Assembly (NCBI GenBank): GCA_046349395.1
Contig: JAXMCK010000004.1
Coordinates: 496,001 to 560,000 of the forward strand
Length of the DNA stretch: 64,000 nucleotides
Reading direction: 5' to 3'
Source of the DNA: JAXMCK01 sp046349395
GTDB taxonomy: Bacteria; Pseudomonadota; Alphaproteobacteria; Geminicoccales; Geminicoccaceae
Shown here: piece by piece, positions 62,129 to 64,000 of the stretch
How the letters are laid out: every line of letters starts with the position of its first letter
How positions within the stretch are numbered: the first letter of the stretch is position 1
Position numbers and translations under genes: made by a program
Notes under the pieces: model-generated
What the model saw: the letters and a program-made list of their open reading frames with translations, nothing else
What the model was told of the DNA's origin: nothing
Databases searched by the model: none

Positions 62129-63766
62129 TTAGGCAGCCTGTCGCGTCAGGCGGGACATCTCGGCGAGCAAGGCCTGGGGGCTGACCGGCTTCGTGAGATA
62201 GCCGTCCATGCCGGCATTCCGGCAGCGCTCCGAGTCGCCCTGCATGGCATTGGCGGTCACGGCGATAATGGGGGTCCGGGCGCGCCTCGGTTCGTCCAGC
62301 GCCCGGATGCGACGTGTCGCCTCCAGCCCGTCCAAGCCGGGCATTTGGACGTCCATGAGCACGAGGTCGAACGGCTCGGCCCGAAGGGCATCGAGCGCCT
62401 CGGCGCCGTCGCCGACCGGCCGGGCCGTGCAGCCGGCCCGTTCCAGGAGGATGCCCAGCAGGCGCCTGTTCACCGGGTTGTCGTCGGCGACGAGCACCTT
62501 CAAGGGTGGCGGGCGGGTCTCTTCGAGCGTGTGGACCGTGACGAGCTCACCGGCCTGACCGGCCAGCACCTGACGCAGGCATCGGAGCAGGCTTTCCGCC
62601 GCGATGTCCTTCGGCAGATAGGCGGCGAACCCGGCCGCGCGCGCGGCGGCCGCATCGCCGCGGAGGCCGGACCCGTCGAGCAGCACCATGGCCGGGCGGC
62701 CGAACCGCGGCTCGCCGGCGATCCGTGCACCCAACTCGTTGCCCGGCAGGTCGGGCAGGGCGCGGTCGATCACCACGACGTCGAACGGGCTGCCACGCGT
62801 CGCGGCGTCGTCGTAGTGGGCCAGAGCCTGACCGGCCGAGCGGGCGGTGCGGACGAGCAGGCCGGATTGGCCGAGAAGGGCCGAGAGCAGGTCTCGGGTG
62901 CGATCGACCGCGTCCACGATCAGCAGCGAGGCGCCGGAGAGGTTCGACTCGGACGTATCGCGAAGGGGGGCATCGGTCGATGCCACCGGCAGATCGAGCG
63001 TGAGTACCATGACCGTGCCGCCGCCCGGCCGCGCAGCACCTTCGAGCGTACCGCCCAGAGCCGTGGCGAGCCGGCGGGAGATGGCCAGACCAAGGCCGCT
63101 GCCACCGTAGCGCCCCGGTGCTTCGCCCTGCGCGTACGCGTCGAAAAGGCTTGGCAGTCGCTCGGCGGGTATGCCGATCCCCGTGTCGGCGACCCTGATG
63201 GTCAGTCCGGCGCGATCCGGTCGTGAAGCGACCGGAGCCGCGTCGATCGCGACATGGCCGCGCTCGGTGAACTTGATCGCGTTGCCGACGAGATTGACCA
63301 GGATCTGGCGCAGCCGTGCCGGGTCCGAATGCAGAATGGCGGGGGTGCCGGGCGCGATCGCGAGCCGCAGGTCGAGGTCCGCGCGCTCGGCACGAGGCAG
63401 CATCATGGCGCGCAGCCGCTGCAGGAACGGCTCGAGGGCGAAATCGACCGGCGCCAGCTCCAACCGGCCGGCGTCGATGCGGCCGATGTCGAGAAGGTCG
63501 TTGACGAGGGCCAAGAGAGTCTCTGCGGACTCGACGATCGTGGAAACGCAGCCGGCCTGCTCCTCGTCGAGGTGTGTGTCGCGCAGGAGGCGCGCCATGC
63601 CCAGCACGCCGTTCATGGGTTCGCGGATGTCGTGGCTCGTGGTCGCGATCAGGAGCGCACGGTTGCTGCTCGCGGCTTGTGCCGCCGTGAGTTGACGGCG
63701 CAGTTCGCCAAGCTCGCGCCGAAGGGCGGACCTGCTGCGCCGCACCGCCCTGCCGCGGCGATGCAC
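62129..63766 (-). CDS. Soluble hybrid histidine kinase with two receiver domains
   Basis: A 545-residue cytoplasmic protein without a sensor domain. An N-terminal basic coiled coil, HisKA with His45 (SHDIREPMNGVLG), HATPase (NLVGNAIKFTE, DTGIGIP, GGSGLGLAI), a first receiver (about 280-400) whose acidic pair is reduced (LLIVDAVDRTR) though an acceptor-like Asp remains (VVVIDRALPD), and a second, complete receiver (about 420-540: LVADDNPVNRR, LMDVQMPGLDG, LTKPVS). The first receiver is likely regulatory. GTG start. The partner signal may come from the gene upstream (63798-64000), 31 nt away. Confidence 0.9.
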   Translation of the reverse strand: MHRRGRAVRRSRSALRRELGELRRQLTAAQAASSNRALLIATTSHDIREPMNGVLGMARLLRDTHLDEEQAGCVSTIVESAETLLALVNDLLDIGRIDAGRLELAPVDFALEPFLQRLRAMMLPRAERADLDLRLAIAPGTPAILHSDPARLRQILVNLVGNAIKFTERGHVAIDAAPVASRPDRAGLTIRVADTGIGIPAERLPSLFDAYAQGEAPGRYGGSGLGLAISRRLATALGGTLEGAARPGGGTVMVLTLDLPVASTDAPLRDTSESNLSGASLLIVDAVDRTRDLLSALLGQSGLLVRTARSAGQALAHYDDAATRGSPFDVVVIDRALPDLPGNELGARIAGEPRFGRPAMVLLDGSGLRGDAAAARAAGFAAYLPKDIAAESLLRCLRQVLAGQAGELVTVHTLEETRPPPLKVLVADDNPVNRRLLGILLERAGCTARPVGDGAEALDALRAEPFDLVLMDVQMPGLDGLEATRRIRALDEPRRARTPIIAVTANAMQGDSERCRNAGMDGYLTKPVSPQALLAEMSRLTRQAA

Positions 63767-63797
63767 GTCGTTCGTCCCGAAGCTGTTCCGGTGCCGA

Positions 63798-64000
63798 TCA
63801 GGCGCCGTTGTGCGACATGACCCTGACGACGAGTTCGCGAGGATAGAAGACGGTGACGCCGTTGGCGAACCGCATCTGCCGGAAGCCGGACACGTCGTCG
63901 CCGGACAGCGTGACGTGGGTCGATGCTTCGCCGTGGCTGACCACGGGCACCGACGCGATCAGATTGAGTGACCGCAGCAACGAGTCGTTGAGCAGGACGA
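63798..64000 (-). CDS. Partial gene, C-terminus only, unrecognised
   Basis: An open frame that runs in from beyond the window end; 66 residues are visible, ending VTLSGDDVSGFRQMRFANGVTVFYPRELVVRVMSHNGA. No domain is recognisable. It is immediately upstream of the hybrid kinase on the same strand and so probably in its operon. Confidence 0.6.
   Translation of the reverse strand, partial: VLLNDSLLRSLNLIASVPVVSHGEASTHVTLSGDDVSGFRQMRFANGVTVFYPRELVVRVMSHNGA

Noticed and set aside
1..64000. tRNA, rRNA, CRISPR arrays, transposases or phage genes
   Set aside because: I looked for T-loop motifs in the spacers, regularly spaced repeats and transposase or integrase sequences and saw none.

Overview
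This is a GC-rich, densely packed bacterial chromosome segment, very probably from an alphaproteobacterium. I base that on the gene order rlpA - dac - tmk - holB - metG - tatD - metallo-hydrolase at 54117-61020, the alphaproteobacterial-type yejABEF transporter, short 4-nt stop/start overlaps, and small Pmp3- and DUF6460-type membrane proteins. Rhodospirillales or a nearby order is plausible but not proven. I saw no rRNA, tRNA, CRISPR array, insertion sequence or phage module.

Layout. 1-4101: a 5'-truncated alginate lyase, a DmpA-type P1 peptidase, rpsD with its own promoter and terminator, and a two-gene KDPGal (galactonate) pathway operon. 4093-16594: an iron and secreted-protein region. 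It holds bacterioferritin-associated ferredoxin (bfd), a two-gene secreted cassette ending in a 1081-residue MACPF-type pore-forming protein, bacterioferritin (bfr), a galactose/glyoxal-oxidase-like copper radical oxidase, a di-heme oxidoreductase/imelysin operon and a PKHD hydroxylase. 16601-24494: a DUF2281-like orphan antitoxin, ilvD, an ECF42-type sigma factor with two YCII proteins (one exported), a YihY/BrkB membrane protein and a CHASE4 hybrid histidine kinase. 24499-32477: one long minus-strand run for peptide import and breakdown (M20 peptidase, P1 peptidase, YejA, YejB, YejE, YejF). 32524-41525: an MscS channel, a FAH-type hydratase, an aldo/keto reductase, a secreted Cys-rich protein, GltS, a secreted seven-bladed propeller and a sugar-nucleotide-type epimerase. 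41601-43886: a CHASE4-GGDEF gene broken by a stop codon and a degenerate GGDEF protein. 43993-50444: gamma-carbonic anhydrase, malonyl-CoA synthetase, an envelope-stress group (Ala-rich helical protein, Kbp, Pmp3, DUF6460), a broken small gene and PBP1A. 50687-54120: a toxin-antitoxin pair with a clear operator, mobA, rarD and a flavin amine oxidase. 54117-64000: the housekeeping run, then RlpA, MltB, a cytoplasmic hybrid kinase and a gene running off the window.

How they work together. Bfd and Bfr store and release iron; the imelysin/di-heme pair and the PKHD enzyme are families repeatedly found in iron-responsive loci; the protein at 4093-4866 shares its exported leader and Gly/Glu linker with the imelysin and may belong to the same envelope function. 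The MACPF cassette sits exactly between bfd and bfr, which are commonly neighbours, and its first gene has a visibly lower GC content than its surroundings, so it looks inserted. It is the best candidate in the window for an undescribed system: a periplasmic or secreted partner plus a MACPF protein whose C-terminus resembles the membrane-binding beta-sandwich of cholesterol-dependent cytolysins.
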